Shown here: in pieces, positions 34,343 through 44,059 of the stretch
How the letters are laid out: every line of letters starts with the position of its first letter
How positions within the stretch are numbered: position 1 is the first letter of the stretch
DNA from: Gemmiger formicilis
GTDB taxonomy: Bacteria > Bacillota > Clostridia > Oscillospirales > Ruminococcaceae
Direction of reading: 5' to 3'
Assembly (NCBI RefSeq): GCF_024462815.1
Contig: NZ_JANGCG010000006.1
Coordinates: forward strand, 98,589 to 162,588
DNA: 64,000 nucleotides
The notes under the pieces: model-generated
Seen by the model: only the letters and a program-made list of their open reading frames with translations
Databases searched by the model: none
Told to the model about the DNA's origin: nothing
Position numbers and translations under genes: made by a program

Positions 34343-35520
34343 TGAATTACGATGAACTGCTTGCGCCTGCTGCCAAGGCCATGCGCCCCTCCGGCATCCG
34401 CAAGTTCTTTGATCTGGCGGCGGATATGCCGCACTGCATCTCACTGGGCGTGGGGGAGCCGGACTTCAAAACGCCGTGGAGCGTCCGCGATGCGGGCATC
34501 CGCAGCCTGGAGCTGGGCCGCACCAAGTACACGGCCAACGCCGGCCTGAAGGAGCTGCGCGGCGAGATTTGCAGCTACCTGCAGCGCCGCTTTGAGCTGC
34601 ATTATAAAGAGGAAAACATTCTTGTCACGGTCGGCGGCAGCGAGGCCATCGACCTTGCCATCCGTGCGGTGGTGCAGCCCGGGGATGAGGTCATCATCCC
34701 GGAGCCATGCTTTGTCTGCTATGAGCCGATTACCCAGCTGACCGGCGGCGTGCCGGTGCACATTGCCACCCGGGCCGAGGATCAGTTCCGCCTGACGGCT
34801 GACCAGCTGCGGGCGGCTATCACCCCGCGCACCAAGCTGGTCATCTTCCCCTACCCGAACAACCCCACCGGCGCCGTGATGAGCGCCGCCGAGATGGAGG
34901 AGATTGCCGCCGTCCTGCGGGAGCACAACATTCTGGTGCTGTCCGATGAAATCTACTCCGAGCTGACCTACGGCCTTGACCGGCACGTTTCGATCGCCTC
35001 GCTGCCCGATATGGCGGAGCGCACGATTGTGGTCAACGGCTTCTCCAAGTCCTACGCCATGACCGGCTGGCGGCTGGGCTACGCCGCGGGTCCGGTGCCC
35101 ATCATCAAGGTGATGACCAAGATTCACCAGAGCTGCATTATGTCGGCCCCCACCACCAGCCAGTACGCCGCCATCACGGCTCTGCGCCAGTGCGACGACC
35201 AGATTGAGATGATGCGCGACGAGTATAACCGCCGCCGCCGTTACGTGGTGAAGGCCCTCAACGATATGGGCCTGACCTGCTTTGAGCCGCGGGGTGCGTT
35301 CTACGTGTTCCCATCCATCCAGATTAGCGGCCTGACCAGCGCGGAATTCTGCGAGAGGCTCCTGCGCGAGAAGGAGGTCGCCATCATCCCCGGCTCGGCC
35401 TTCGGTGCCTCCGGCGAGGGATACGCCCGCATCAGCTACGCCTACAGCGTGGACCATCTGCAGACGGCCATGAAGCGCATCCGTGAATTTTTGACCGAGC
35501 ACGGCTGGGTACAGAAGTAA
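34342..35520 (+). CDS. Class I/II PLP-dependent aminotransferase
   Basis: 392 residues from ATG 34342, overlapping the lrp stop. SLGVGEPDF near the N-terminus, NPTG (about residue 174), and the PLP lysine in NGFSKSYAMTGWRLGY (about residue 235) are standard for aspartate-aminotransferase-fold enzymes. The amino acid substrate cannot be read from the sequence. Coupling with an Lrp regulator suggests control by an amino acid. Confidence 0.9.
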   Translation: MNYDELLAPAAKAMRPSGIRKFFDLAADMPHCISLGVGEPDFKTPWSVRDAGIRSLELGRTKYTANAGLKELRGEICSYLQRRFELHYKEENILVTVGGSEAIDLAIRAVVQPGDEVIIPEPCFVCYEPITQLTGGVPVHIATRAEDQFRLTADQLRAAITPRTKLVIFPYPNNPTGAVMSAAEMEEIAAVLREHNILVLSDEIYSELTYGLDRHVSIASLPDMAERTIVVNGFSKSYAMTGWRLGYAAGPVPIIKVMTKIHQSCIMSAPTTSQYAAITALRQCDDQIEMMRDEYNRRRRYVVKALNDMGLTCFEPRGAFYVFPSIQISGLTSAEFCERLLREKEVAIIPGSAFGASGEGYARISYAYSVDHLQTAMKRIREFLTEHGWVQK

Positions 35521-35540
35521 AAACAGGAGAGTGACCCCTT

Positions 35541-36443
35541 ATGCAATACCGTTCCGTTACGGTGCTGGCACCGGCCAAGCTGAATCTTTCGCTGGATGTT
35601 GTGGGCACGCTGCCCAACGGCTACCATGACCTTGATATGGTTATGCAGACGATTGATTTGTATGAGAAAATCACGCTGCGCCGCAGTAATGACCTGTCGC
35701 TGACGCTGCCCGGCAGCTTTGTGCCGGTCAATGATAAGAACACTGCCATCAAGGCGGCGCTGGCCTTTTTTGATTATACCGGCCTGCTGGCGGGCGTGAA
35801 TATGACCATTTACAAGCGCGTGCCGGTGCGTGCCGGTATGGCGGGCGGCAGTGCCGATGCCGCCGGTGTGCTGGTCGGCCTGAATGAACTGTACGGCGCG
35901 CACCTCTCGATGAGCGAGCTCTGCGCGATTGGAGCGGGCATCGGCGCGGACGTGCCGTTTGCGCTGCTGGGCGGCACCTGCCGCGTGCGCGGCGTGGGGG
36001 ACTTGATGAAGGCCCTGCCGCCCTGCCCGGACTGCTGGCTTGTGGTGGCTATGCCCAGTGTGGGCGTCTCCACCCCAGAGGCCTTTGCCCGGTATGACAC
36101 GATGGGCAGCCCGGTTCACCCCGACTGCGAGGCACAGGAACAGGCCATCCGCCAATGCAATCTGGCCGGGGTCTGCGCCGCGGCGGGCAACGCGCTGGAG
36201 CACTGCTCCGGCGCCGAGGAGACGCCCGCCATCTGCCGAACGCTGCGGGCACACGGTGCGGCCATGGCCCAGATGACCGGCAGCGGTGCGGCGGTGTTCG
36301 GCATCTTTACCGAGGAGAACGCCGCCCGCAACGCGGTGGCCGAGCTGAAAAAGAGCTACCGTCAGGTGTACCTCTGCAAGCCCACCCACGGTGGCCCCCG
36401 CGTAACGCAGCGCCGTGTGTTTGGCGCAAAAGCAACGAAGTAA
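35541..36443 (+). CDS. ispE: 4-diphosphocytidyl-2-C-methyl-D-erythritol kinase
   Basis: 300 residues. APAKLNLSLDVVGTLPNGYH at the start and the GHMP-kinase ATP loop PVRAGMAGGSADAAGVL (about residues 94-110), with MTGSGAAVFGIF near the end. IspE phosphorylates CDP-methylerythritol in the non-mevalonate isoprenoid pathway. Length is normal for the family. Confidence 0.95.
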   Translation: MQYRSVTVLAPAKLNLSLDVVGTLPNGYHDLDMVMQTIDLYEKITLRRSNDLSLTLPGSFVPVNDKNTAIKAALAFFDYTGLLAGVNMTIYKRVPVRAGMAGGSADAAGVLVGLNELYGAHLSMSELCAIGAGIGADVPFALLGGTCRVRGVGDLMKALPPCPDCWLVVAMPSVGVSTPEAFARYDTMGSPVHPDCEAQEQAIRQCNLAGVCAAAGNALEHCSGAEETPAICRTLRAHGAAMAQMTGSGAAVFGIFTEENAARNAVAELKKSYRQVYLCKPTHGGPRVTQRRVFGAKATK

Positions 36444-36453
36444 GTTTAAAGCC

Positions 36454-36490
36454 TCCCCTTTCTGCCCACAATACCGGTGGAAAGGGGAGA
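36454..36490 (+). promoter_or_regulatory. Hairpin sequestering the spoIIR ribosome site
   Basis: CTCCCCTTTC (36454-36463) pairs perfectly with GAAAGGGGAG (36481-36490). The right arm is the Shine-Dalgarno sequence of spoIIR (ATG 36497). No T-run follows, so it is not a terminator. Confidence 0.6.
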
Positions 36491-36496
36491 ACTGTT

Positions 36497-37090
36497 ATGA
36501 TGAACCACACCCGCCGCGTGCTGGAATGGGGCTTTGGTCTGGGCCTGGCATTGACCGTTGTACTTACCGCGCTGACCGGCTGGCAGCGCACCGCCGCCCG
36601 CGTGCGCGCTGACACGCTGAGGCTGCACGTGCTGGCCAACAGCGATACATGGGAGGATCAGCTCCTGAAATTACAGGTGCGGGATGCCGTGCTGGATGCC
36701 CTGCCGCCCGCGGTCTGCGCGGCGTCCAGCCCGGAGGAGGCCGCTGCGGCCCTGCGGCAGGCCCTGCCCGCCTTGCAGGCTGCCGCCAACGCCGCCCTGC
36801 ACCGTGCCCACAGTGCCCAGACCGCCCGGCTGCGGCTGGAGCAAGCCGAGTTTGCAGCGCGGGATTACGGCAGCTTTGCTCTGCCCGGCGGCCGCTATAC
36901 CGCCCTGCGCGTCGAGCTGGGCGCGGCGGCGGGCCACAACTGGTTCTGCGTGCTCTATCCCGCGCTATGCGTGGCCGGGGCACAGGCCGACTACCCGACC
37001 GCCGGGGAAAATGCCATGGTGTTCGGCCGGTTTACGGTGCGGCTGGCGGCGGTGGACTTTGTGCGTGGGCTTGCCGCCCGCATCCAATGA
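36497..37090 (+). CDS. spoIIR: Stage II sporulation protein R
   Basis: 197 residues from ATG 36497 (36500 also possible). N-terminal membrane/signal helix, then RLHVLANSDTWEDQLLKLQVRDAVL and the C-terminal YTALRVELGAAAGHNWFCVLYPALC, the defining blocks of SpoIIR. In spore formers it is secreted by the forespore and triggers SpoIIGA to process pro-sigma-E. Its start carries a ribosome site held in a hairpin. Presence suggests the organism, or a recent ancestor, sporulates. Confidence 0.92.
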   Translation: MMNHTRRVLEWGFGLGLALTVVLTALTGWQRTAARVRADTLRLHVLANSDTWEDQLLKLQVRDAVLDALPPAVCAASSPEEAAAALRQALPALQAAANAALHRAHSAQTARLRLEQAEFAARDYGSFALPGGRYTALRVELGAAAGHNWFCVLYPALCVAGAQADYPTAGENAMVFGRFTVRLAAVDFVRGLAARIQ

Positions 37091-37113
37091 ATTCGAACGG
37101 AAAGGACGCTTCT

Positions 37114-40100
37114 ATGCTGAATTTTATCCTTGGCCCCTCCGGGTCGGGCAAATCGCAACAGATGCTGGCCGCGCTGCGCGCACGCGCCGAGCGCGGGGAG
37201 CGCAGCATCCTCATTGTGCCGGAGCAGTTTACCTCCTCCACGGAAGGTGTACTCTTTCGCACGCTGGGGGACAGCCTTTCCGCCTATGTGGAGAGCTACT
37301 CTTTCACCTCGCTGTCCGAGGCGCTGCTGCGCCGCTACGGCGGGGCGGCTGTGCCCACCCTGACCGAGGCTGGGCGCGCCCTGCTGCTGCGCCGCGCTAC
37401 CGACTCGCTGCTGGATAAGGTGGTCTACTATAGCCGCCAGCGGCGCAGTGCGGCCTTCTGTGAGAAGGCGGCCCAGACCATCAGCGAGCTGAAAAGTGCC
37501 GGTGTCACGCCGGAAATGCTGGCCGATTATGCCAAGACCCCCGGCGCAGACCGGGAAAAACTGGACGAGCTGGCGCTGATTTATGCCGCCTATGAGGGGA
37601 TGCTGACCCAGAGCGCGATGGACCCCGGCGACCGCCAGCAGCGTGCGGCGGAGCGTCTGGACGCCGCCTTCTTTACGGGGCGGGCGGTCTTTATTGACGA
37701 GTTTGACACCTTCAACGCGCCCAAGCGCGCTTTGCTGGCGGCCATGCTGCCGGTGGCGGATGTGACCATCTGCCTTTGCTGTGACGGCGAGCAGGACCCC
37801 GACGGCGGTATGGGGCTGTTCAGCGGTGCTAAAAATGTTGTACATACGTTGAAACGCATGGCGCAGGAGGGCGGCATCCCCACCCACACCACGGTGCTGA
37901 CCGCCGACCGCCGCCACGCGGACGCCCCCGCGCTGGCAGAGCTGAACCTGCTGCTGGCCGACCCGGCCTACACGCCGGAGCATACCGTGGACCCCGCACA
38001 CCCGGCCATCACCTACCACGCAGCAGCATCCCGGCAGGCCGAAGCCAAGGCCGTGGCGGCGGAGATTGCTGTCCGCGCCCGCGCCGGTACCCCCTACAGC
38101 CGTATGGCGGTCATCTGCCGCAATGCGGAGCAGTATCTGGCCCCGCTGCGGTATGAGTTCCGCCTGCAGGGCATCCCACTGTTCTGCGATGAAGCCACCA
38201 CGCCGGAAAACACCGCCCCCGCCCGCGCCGTGCACGCGGCGCTGGATTTGCTGCGCGGTGTGTCCAGCCGCAGTATTCTGCGCCTGCTCAAGACCGGGCT
38301 GGTGGATTTGCCGGACGCCCAGCAGTGTGCGCTGGAAAACTACGCCTACACGTGGCAGCTGACCGCTGCCGACTGGCGTGCCCCCTTTACCTGCAGTGCT
38401 GCAGGCTACGCCGGGCGCGACACCGAGCAGGATAAGCAGACCCTTGCCGATGCCGAGGCCGCCCGCGCCTATCTTATGGAACGCATTGCCGCCTTTGTGC
38501 CCAAGGCCAGCGGGGCCCCCGCTGCCGCGCTGACCAAGCAGCTTTACCTGTTTTTAGAGTCGCTCGGCGCGGAAAAGACCCTTGACCGGCTGGCGGAGGA
38601 GCTGCGCGCACAGGGCCGTCTGCCCGATGCGGACGAGGCTCTGCGCGAGTGGAACGTGGTTATGGGCTTGCTCGACCAGCTGGCCCGCCTGCTGGGGGAT
38701 GAGGTATTTGCCCCCGCGGACTATGCCGAGCTCTTCACCCTGCTGCTGCGCACAACCGATATGGGGCATATCCCGCAGAGCCTCGACAGTGTCATTGTGA
38801 CCACGGCGGGCCGTATGCGCCTGCCGGAGACAGACGCCGTCTTTGTGGTGGGCTTGCTGGAAGGAGAGTTCCCCCAGACGCCCGGCGACCAGGGCCTGCT
38901 GACCCACGCCGACCGCGATATGATGATGGAGCAGGGTGCCGAACTGCCCGATTGCTTTGCCAACAAGGTCCTGCGCGAGGGCATCTGCTTTTACAAGGCA
39001 CTGACCGTGGCGCGGAAATACCTCTGGCTGAGCTGGCCCACCGCCGCCCATGCCGAGGACACCGCCCCCGCCAGTGCCGCGCTGGTCCCGGTGCTGAATT
39101 ACTTACAGGTGCCGCCCTATACGCCTACGGCGGAGCAGCTGGCCGCAAGCCCCGCCGCCGCGTTGGACGTGCTGGGCCCGATGAGCCAGAACCCCGCGCA
39201 GGCGGGGGAGGGGGCCGCTGTGCGCGCCGCGCTTGACGCCGACCCGGCGCTGGCCCCCGGCTATGCCGCCGTGCGCCGCGCCGCCGACACTGCAGGGCAG
39301 AAGCAGCGTGTGGAAAACACCGCAGAGCTGGAAAAGCTGCTGGGCCGCGGGCTGCGCATCAGCCCCACCCGGTTTGAAAAATACCAGAGCTGCCCCTTCG
39401 GCTACTTCTTGCAGTACATTTTAAAGGCCGCGCCGCGCCAGAAGGCCGAGCTGGCCCCCAACATCAGCGGCACGCTGACCCACTGGGTGCTGGAAAACGC
39501 CCTGCGGCGGCAGGGAGCTGCCTTTAAGGACCTTGATGCGGAACAGCTGGAGACGCTGGTCAATGCGCTGGTCGATGAGTATGTCGCTGACAATCTGCCC
39601 GGTATGACCGTGCGGATGGAATACCTGATTGGCCGCATCCGCCGCAATTTGGTGGGGCTGCTGGGCTTCATCCAGCGGGACTTGCGGCAGTCGGGCTTCC
39701 AGCCGGTAGCGTTTGAGCTGCGCATTGATGACCGCCCCGATGCCGACAACTCCGATGCACCCCATATTGACCCGGTGCAGCTGGAGGACGGCGCGGGCCA
39801 CACGATACGGATTGTGGGCACGGTGGACCGCGTGGACGCCATGCCGCTGGAAAAGCCGGGCAAAACCTACCTGAGGGTCGTGGACTACAAGACCGGCGGC
39901 AAGGAGTTCAAGCTGAAGGAGGTTTACTGCGGGCTGGATTGCCAGATGCTGCTCTATCTTTTCACGCTGGAACGCAACGGCGGGGCGCTGTTCCCCCATG
40001 CGGCGGCGGCCGGGGTGGAGTATCTGCTGGCAGACCCCGCACCCGAGAGCGTTGAGCGCCGTACACTGACCGAGGACGCAGACCCCGCGCCGACCTACCC

Positions 40101-40443
40101 GATGAATGGCCTGCTGCTGGATGATGAGAGCATCTACCGTGCGATGGACACCCGCGGCACCGGTGAGTTTGTGCCGCTGAATTTCAACGCCAAGACCGGC
40201 CGGGTGACAAACGCCAAGAGCACGCTGGCCGATGAGGCCAAGCTGGGCCGCATCCGCGACCATCTGGATGGTCTGCTGATTGATATGGCAAAAAACCTGT
40301 ACGGCGGGCGCATTGACGCCGAGCCGCTCTGCGTGGGCACAAAATCCCCCTGCACCTACTGTGAATTCCGCACGGCCTGCGCCCACCGCGATGGTGAGCA
40401 TGAGCGGACAATCAACCTGAAAGATGACCCGTTTGAGGTGTAA
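37114..40443 (+). CDS. addB: ATP-dependent helicase/nuclease subunit B
   Basis: 1109 residues from ATG 37114, the start giving the family N-terminus MLNFILGPSGSGKSQQ with its Walker A loop. The C-terminal nuclease domain shows VVDYKTGGKEF and four cysteines (one in YQSCPFGYF near residue 760, three in CTYCEFRTAC near 1080) that bind the 4Fe-4S cluster. AddAB resects double-strand breaks for recombination and degrades linear phage DNA. Two bases before addA. Confidence 0.94.
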   Translation: MLNFILGPSGSGKSQQMLAALRARAERGERSILIVPEQFTSSTEGVLFRTLGDSLSAYVESYSFTSLSEALLRRYGGAAVPTLTEAGRALLLRRATDSLLDKVVYYSRQRRSAAFCEKAAQTISELKSAGVTPEMLADYAKTPGADREKLDELALIYAAYEGMLTQSAMDPGDRQQRAAERLDAAFFTGRAVFIDEFDTFNAPKRALLAAMLPVADVTICLCCDGEQDPDGGMGLFSGAKNVVHTLKRMAQEGGIPTHTTVLTADRRHADAPALAELNLLLADPAYTPEHTVDPAHPAITYHAAASRQAEAKAVAAEIAVRARAGTPYSRMAVICRNAEQYLAPLRYEFRLQGIPLFCDEATTPENTAPARAVHAALDLLRGVSSRSILRLLKTGLVDLPDAQQCALENYAYTWQLTAADWRAPFTCSAAGYAGRDTEQDKQTLADAEAARAYLMERIAAFVPKASGAPAAALTKQLYLFLESLGAEKTLDRLAEELRAQGRLPDADEALREWNVVMGLLDQLARLLGDEVFAPADYAELFTLLLRTTDMGHIPQSLDSVIVTTAGRMRLPETDAVFVVGLLEGEFPQTPGDQGLLTHADRDMMMEQGAELPDCFANKVLREGICFYKALTVARKYLWLSWPTAAHAEDTAPASAALVPVLNYLQVPPYTPTAEQLAASPAAALDVLGPMSQNPAQAGEGAAVRAALDADPALAPGYAAVRRAADTAGQKQRVENTAELEKLLGRGLRISPTRFEKYQSCPFGYFLQYILKAAPRQKAELAPNISGTLTHWVLENALRRQGAAFKDLDAEQLETLVNALVDEYVADNLPGMTVRMEYLIGRIRRNLVGLLGFIQRDLRQSGFQPVAFELRIDDRPDADNSDAPHIDPVQLEDGAGHTIRIVGTVDRVDAMPLEKPGKTYLRVVDYKTGGKEFKLKEVYCGLDCQMLLYLFTLERNGGALFPHAAAAGVEYLLADPAPESVERRTLTEDADPAPTYPMNGLLLDDESIYRAMDTRGTGEFVPLNFNAKTGRVTNAKSTLADEAKLGRIRDHLDGLLIDMAKNLYGGRIDAEPLCVGTKSPCTYCEFRTACAHRDGEHERTINLKDDPFEV

Positions 40444-40445
40444 CC

Positions 40446-43400
40446 ATGCCTGAACAACCCAAAATCAAATTTACAGACGCCCAGGCCGCGGCCATCACGG
40501 CCCGCGGGGGCAGTTTGCTGGTTTCCGCGGCGGCGGGCTCCGGCAAGACCCGCGTGCTGGTGGAGCGCGTGGTCGGCCTGATTACCGACCCGGAGCACCC
40601 AGCGGACGCCGACAGCCTGCTGATTATGACCTTTACCAACGCGGCGGCGGCCAAGCTGCGGGCGGATATTACCACCCGCCTTGCGCAGGAGGTGCGCGCC
40701 CATCCCGGCGACAGGAACCTGCGCCGCCAGCAGCTGCTTTTGCAGCGGGCGTCCATCGGCACGGTGGATGCTTTCTGCCTGCATTTTGTCCAGCAGCACT
40801 TTGCCATGCTGGACGTGCCACCGGATTTTGAGACGGCGGAGGAGGCTGATCTGGCCCGCATTGAGCAGGAAACGCTGGCCGCCACGCTGGAAACAGCCTA
40901 TAACGACCCGGATTTCCGTGCCTTTGCGGATTTGTATGACCGGGGCCGCACCGACAACACGGCGGGGGACGCCATTCTGGATTTGTACCACTTCACCCGC
41001 GCTTTGCCTCACCCGGCGGCTTCGCTGAAGGCGTTTGCCGAGATGTGGCAGACCGATGCCCTGCCGCAGGACACCCCGTGGGGGCAGGAGCTGCTGGGCA
41101 TTGCGCTGGCCCGCGCACAGGGGGCCAAAACGCTGCTGGAAAGCGGCGCTGCGATTGCCGCACGGGACGAGAAGGCGGACGCCGCCTACACCGCCGTGAT
41201 GCAGGACGATGCCGCCCGGGTGGAGAACCTCTGCTACCGTCTGGCCGAAAAGGACTGGGAGGGCAGCCTGAACGCGCTGGAGCTGGCGCTTGGCGGCTGG
41301 CGGCGTGCCGGGGCTGTCAAGGGCGGCAAGGACAGCAACCAGGCGGCCTCCGCCGCGTCCGAGCTGCGCGACCGCGCCAAAAAGCAGCTGGAAAGCCTGC
41401 GCAAGGATGCCCTGCTCTGCACCGGGGAGGAGTTTGCCGCCGACCGCCGCCGCGCCGCACCGCTTGTGGCGGCGCTGGTGCGGGCGGCCCAGACCTTTGC
41501 CGACAGCTGCTTTGCGGCCAAGTGCGCCGAAAAGGTGCTGGACTACGCCGATTATGAGCACTTGACGCTGGACTTGCTGCTGGACGAGCGCAACGAGCGC
41601 ACGCCGCTTTGCCGCACGGTCAGCAGCCGCTACAGGGCCGTGCTGGTGGACGAGTATCAGGACACGAACGCCCTGCAGGACGCCATCTATTTTGCGCTGG
41701 CCCGGCCCGAGGCGGACAACCTCTTTTTTGTCGGTGATATCAAGCAGAGCATCTATCGCTTCCGCCTTGCGGACCCCAGCATCTTTGTGGGCAAGCAGCA
41801 GCAGTGGAAGCCCCACCCGCAGCCCGCACCTGCCCCGGCAACCCTCGCGCTGGATGCCAACTTTCGCAGTGCGCCCGGCGTGATTGCGGGCATCAACTAC
41901 CTGTTTGAGACCTTCTTCTCAAAGGGTCTGGGCGGCGTCGATTATGGGGACGGCCAGCGCCTTGTGGTGGGCGGCGACAAGAACGCCGCCTATCAGGGAA
42001 TGTGTGAGGTTGACGTGATGGACGGTGCCGACACCGAGGCCGAGGCACAGCACATCGCCCGCCGCATTGCGGAAATGGTGCAAAGCGGCTTCGCTGTGCG
42101 CGGCAAGGAGGGCGTGCGTCCCTGCCGGTACGATGATTTCTGTATTCTGCTGCGCGGTCGCAAGGGCTTTCCCACCTATGAGGGGGCGCTGCGCACGGCG
42201 GGCATCCCGGTGTTTGCGGATTCCGCGGCAGACCTCTTGGACGAGCCGCACATCCGCCCCTTTGCGGCGTTGCTGCGGGTCATTGACAATCCCGCGCAGG
42301 ATATTCCGCTGGCGGCGGTGCTGCTCAGCCCGCTGTTCCCCTATACGGCCGATGATCTGGTGGCCCTGCGCCGCGCCTGCCCGCAGGGCAGCCTGTACGG
42401 CGCTGTGCTGGGCGATGCTGCAGACCGCTTTGCGGAGTTTATTGCGGCCCTGACCGAGTACCGCCGTCTGGCCCGCACCCTGCCGGTGGCAGAGCTCTTG
42501 GAGGAGTTGCTGGCCCGCACCGGGTATCTGGCTGCGGTGGGAGCCCTGCCGGACGGTGCGCGCTGCCGCGAGGATTTGCTCAGCTTCACGGCGTGGGCCT
42601 CTGGCGCGGGGCGTGCGGGACTGCCGGCACTCATCCGCGCTATGGACGCCGCCGCGGCCAACGGTGGACTGAACCAGAGCGCGGGCGGCCAGACCCGGCC
42701 GGGCTGTGTCTCGATTATGACGGTGCACCGTTCCAAAGGGCTGGAGTTCCCGGTCGTCTTTGTGGCGGACACCGACCACAAGTTCAACCAGAGCGATGCC
42801 ATTCGCCCGGTGCTGACCCACAGCCGTCTGGGTGTTGGCGTTATGCTGCGCGCACCCCGCGCTGCCAAACGGTTCAAGACGCTGCCCTATGCGGCGCTGG
42901 CGCAGGCAATCCGCACTGAGACCCTGAGCGAGGAAATGCGCGTTTTGTATGTGGCGCTGACCCGCGCACAGGACGCGCTGATTATCACGGTGCCGCTGAA
43001 AAATACCGCCAGTTCGCTGAAAACACCCGCGGTCTGCGCCGCCGCCGAGGCCACCGGCCCGGAGGCTATGCGCAGCATGGGCAGTTGGGCGGGCTGGATA
43101 CTGACCGCCACGATGCTGCACCCGGACAGTGATGTGCTGTGGAACTACACGAGCTTTCTGCCCCACCACCGCCCCACAAAGGTGGCACTGGGCATCCGGC
43201 TGCTGCCCCTGCCCGAGCAGACCGAGCAGCCACCTGCGCCGCCCGCACCCGCCGCAGACCCGGCGGCGGTAGCCCGCCTGCGGGCGAGCTTTGCCTGGCA
43301 GAGCCCGCGTGCCGCGCTGGAAAAGGTCCCCGCCAAGGTCAGTGTCAGTGCGGTGGTCCACGCGGCGCGGCCCGTGGCGCTGGAGCGCCCGGCTTTCCTG

Positions 43401-43931
43401 CAAAAAAGCGGTATGACCGGGGCCGAGCGCGGTACCGCCATCCATGCCTTTATGCAGAGCGTGCCATTTGACGGCCCGGCCCCCGACCTTACCGCCGAGG
43501 TGCGCCGCCAGACCGAGCTGCAGCTGCTTGACCCGGCGCTGGCGGACAAGCTGGATCTGGACGCCGTGCGGCCGTTTTTTGAGAGCGCCGTCTGGCGGCG
43601 TATCCGGCTGGCTAAGCAGATTCTGCGCGAGGAGCCGTTCATCACGGCGCTACCCGCCGCAGAAATCACCCCCGCCGCTGGGCAGGGAAGTGCCGCCGCA
43701 GCCGAGGTGCTGGTGCAGGGCATTGCGGATTTGGTGCTGGTGTTCGACGAGCACGCGGAAATCCTCGACTACAAGACCGACCGCAGCCGTGACGCGCAGT
43801 TTTACGTGGATGAGTACGCCGCCCAGCTGCGGCTCTACCGCCGCGCCTTTGCCCAGCGGCTGAGCGTGCCGGTGACAAAGCTGACGATTTACAGCTTCGC
43901 GCTGGCGGATGAGATTGACATACCGCTGTGA
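40446..43931 (+). CDS. addA: ATP-dependent helicase/nuclease subunit A
   Basis: 1161 residues. UvrD-type helicase motifs: AAAGSGKTRVL (about residue 32), VDEYQDTN (about 402), GDIKQSIYRFR, a late MTVHRSKGLEFPVVF and LYVALTRAQDAL. The C-terminal RecB-type nuclease has EILDYKTDRSRD near residue 1105. It pairs with AddB in break processing. A strong terminator follows. Confidence 0.95.
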   Translation: MPEQPKIKFTDAQAAAITARGGSLLVSAAAGSGKTRVLVERVVGLITDPEHPADADSLLIMTFTNAAAAKLRADITTRLAQEVRAHPGDRNLRRQQLLLQRASIGTVDAFCLHFVQQHFAMLDVPPDFETAEEADLARIEQETLAATLETAYNDPDFRAFADLYDRGRTDNTAGDAILDLYHFTRALPHPAASLKAFAEMWQTDALPQDTPWGQELLGIALARAQGAKTLLESGAAIAARDEKADAAYTAVMQDDAARVENLCYRLAEKDWEGSLNALELALGGWRRAGAVKGGKDSNQAASAASELRDRAKKQLESLRKDALLCTGEEFAADRRRAAPLVAALVRAAQTFADSCFAAKCAEKVLDYADYEHLTLDLLLDERNERTPLCRTVSSRYRAVLVDEYQDTNALQDAIYFALARPEADNLFFVGDIKQSIYRFRLADPSIFVGKQQQWKPHPQPAPAPATLALDANFRSAPGVIAGINYLFETFFSKGLGGVDYGDGQRLVVGGDKNAAYQGMCEVDVMDGADTEAEAQHIARRIAEMVQSGFAVRGKEGVRPCRYDDFCILLRGRKGFPTYEGALRTAGIPVFADSAADLLDEPHIRPFAALLRVIDNPAQDIPLAAVLLSPLFPYTADDLVALRRACPQGSLYGAVLGDAADRFAEFIAALTEYRRLARTLPVAELLEELLARTGYLAAVGALPDGARCREDLLSFTAWASGAGRAGLPALIRAMDAAAANGGLNQSAGGQTRPGCVSIMTVHRSKGLEFPVVFVADTDHKFNQSDAIRPVLTHSRLGVGVMLRAPRAAKRFKTLPYAALAQAIRTETLSEEMRVLYVALTRAQDALIITVPLKNTASSLKTPAVCAAAEATGPEAMRSMGSWAGWILTATMLHPDSDVLWNYTSFLPHHRPTKVALGIRLLPLPEQTEQPPAPPAPAADPAAVARLRASFAWQSPRAALEKVPAKVSVSAVVHAARPVALERPAFLQKSGMTGAERGTAIHAFMQSVPFDGPAPDLTAEVRRQTELQLLDPALADKLDLDAVRPFFESAVWRRIRLAKQILREEPFITALPAAEITPAAGQGSAAAAEVLVQGIADLVLVFDEHAEILDYKTDRSRDAQFYVDEYAAQLRLYRRAFAQRLSVPVTKLTIYSFALADEIDIPL

Positions 43932-43968
43932 GGTAATTTGCAGGGGGCAGTGTCTGGTGCCGGCCTGC

Positions 43969-43987
43969 GGGCGAGCGATGCTCGCCC
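43969..43987. repeat. REP-like short palindrome
   Basis: GGGCGAGC-GAT-GCTCGCCC, an 8-bp stem with 3-base loop between addA and the terminator, the form of a dispersed extragenic palindrome. A related GC-rich piece (GGGGCGGGGCGTGCCCGG) lies near 63492-63512. Confidence 0.45.
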
Positions 43988-44007
43988 CTACAAAATCTGT
44001 GATAAAC

Positions 44008-44047
44008 AAAAGGACGTATCGGCAAAGGGATGCCGATACGTCCTTTT
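44008..44047. terminator. Bidirectional terminator between addA and ABC operon
   Basis: Perfect 17-bp stem AAAAGGACGTATCGGCA (44008-44024) with its complement at 44031-44047. T-runs on both strands serve the converging transcripts. Confidence 0.92.
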
Positions 44048-44059
44048 TATTTGTGCAAG

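Noticed and set aside
36155..36496. Extension of spoIIR upstream to an earlier start
   Set aside because: The extension overlaps ispE in another frame; SpoIIR-like sequence and the ribosome site begin at 36497.
36649..37113. Extension of addB upstream
   Set aside because: It overlaps spoIIR in another frame; the family N-terminus with Walker A starts at 37114.
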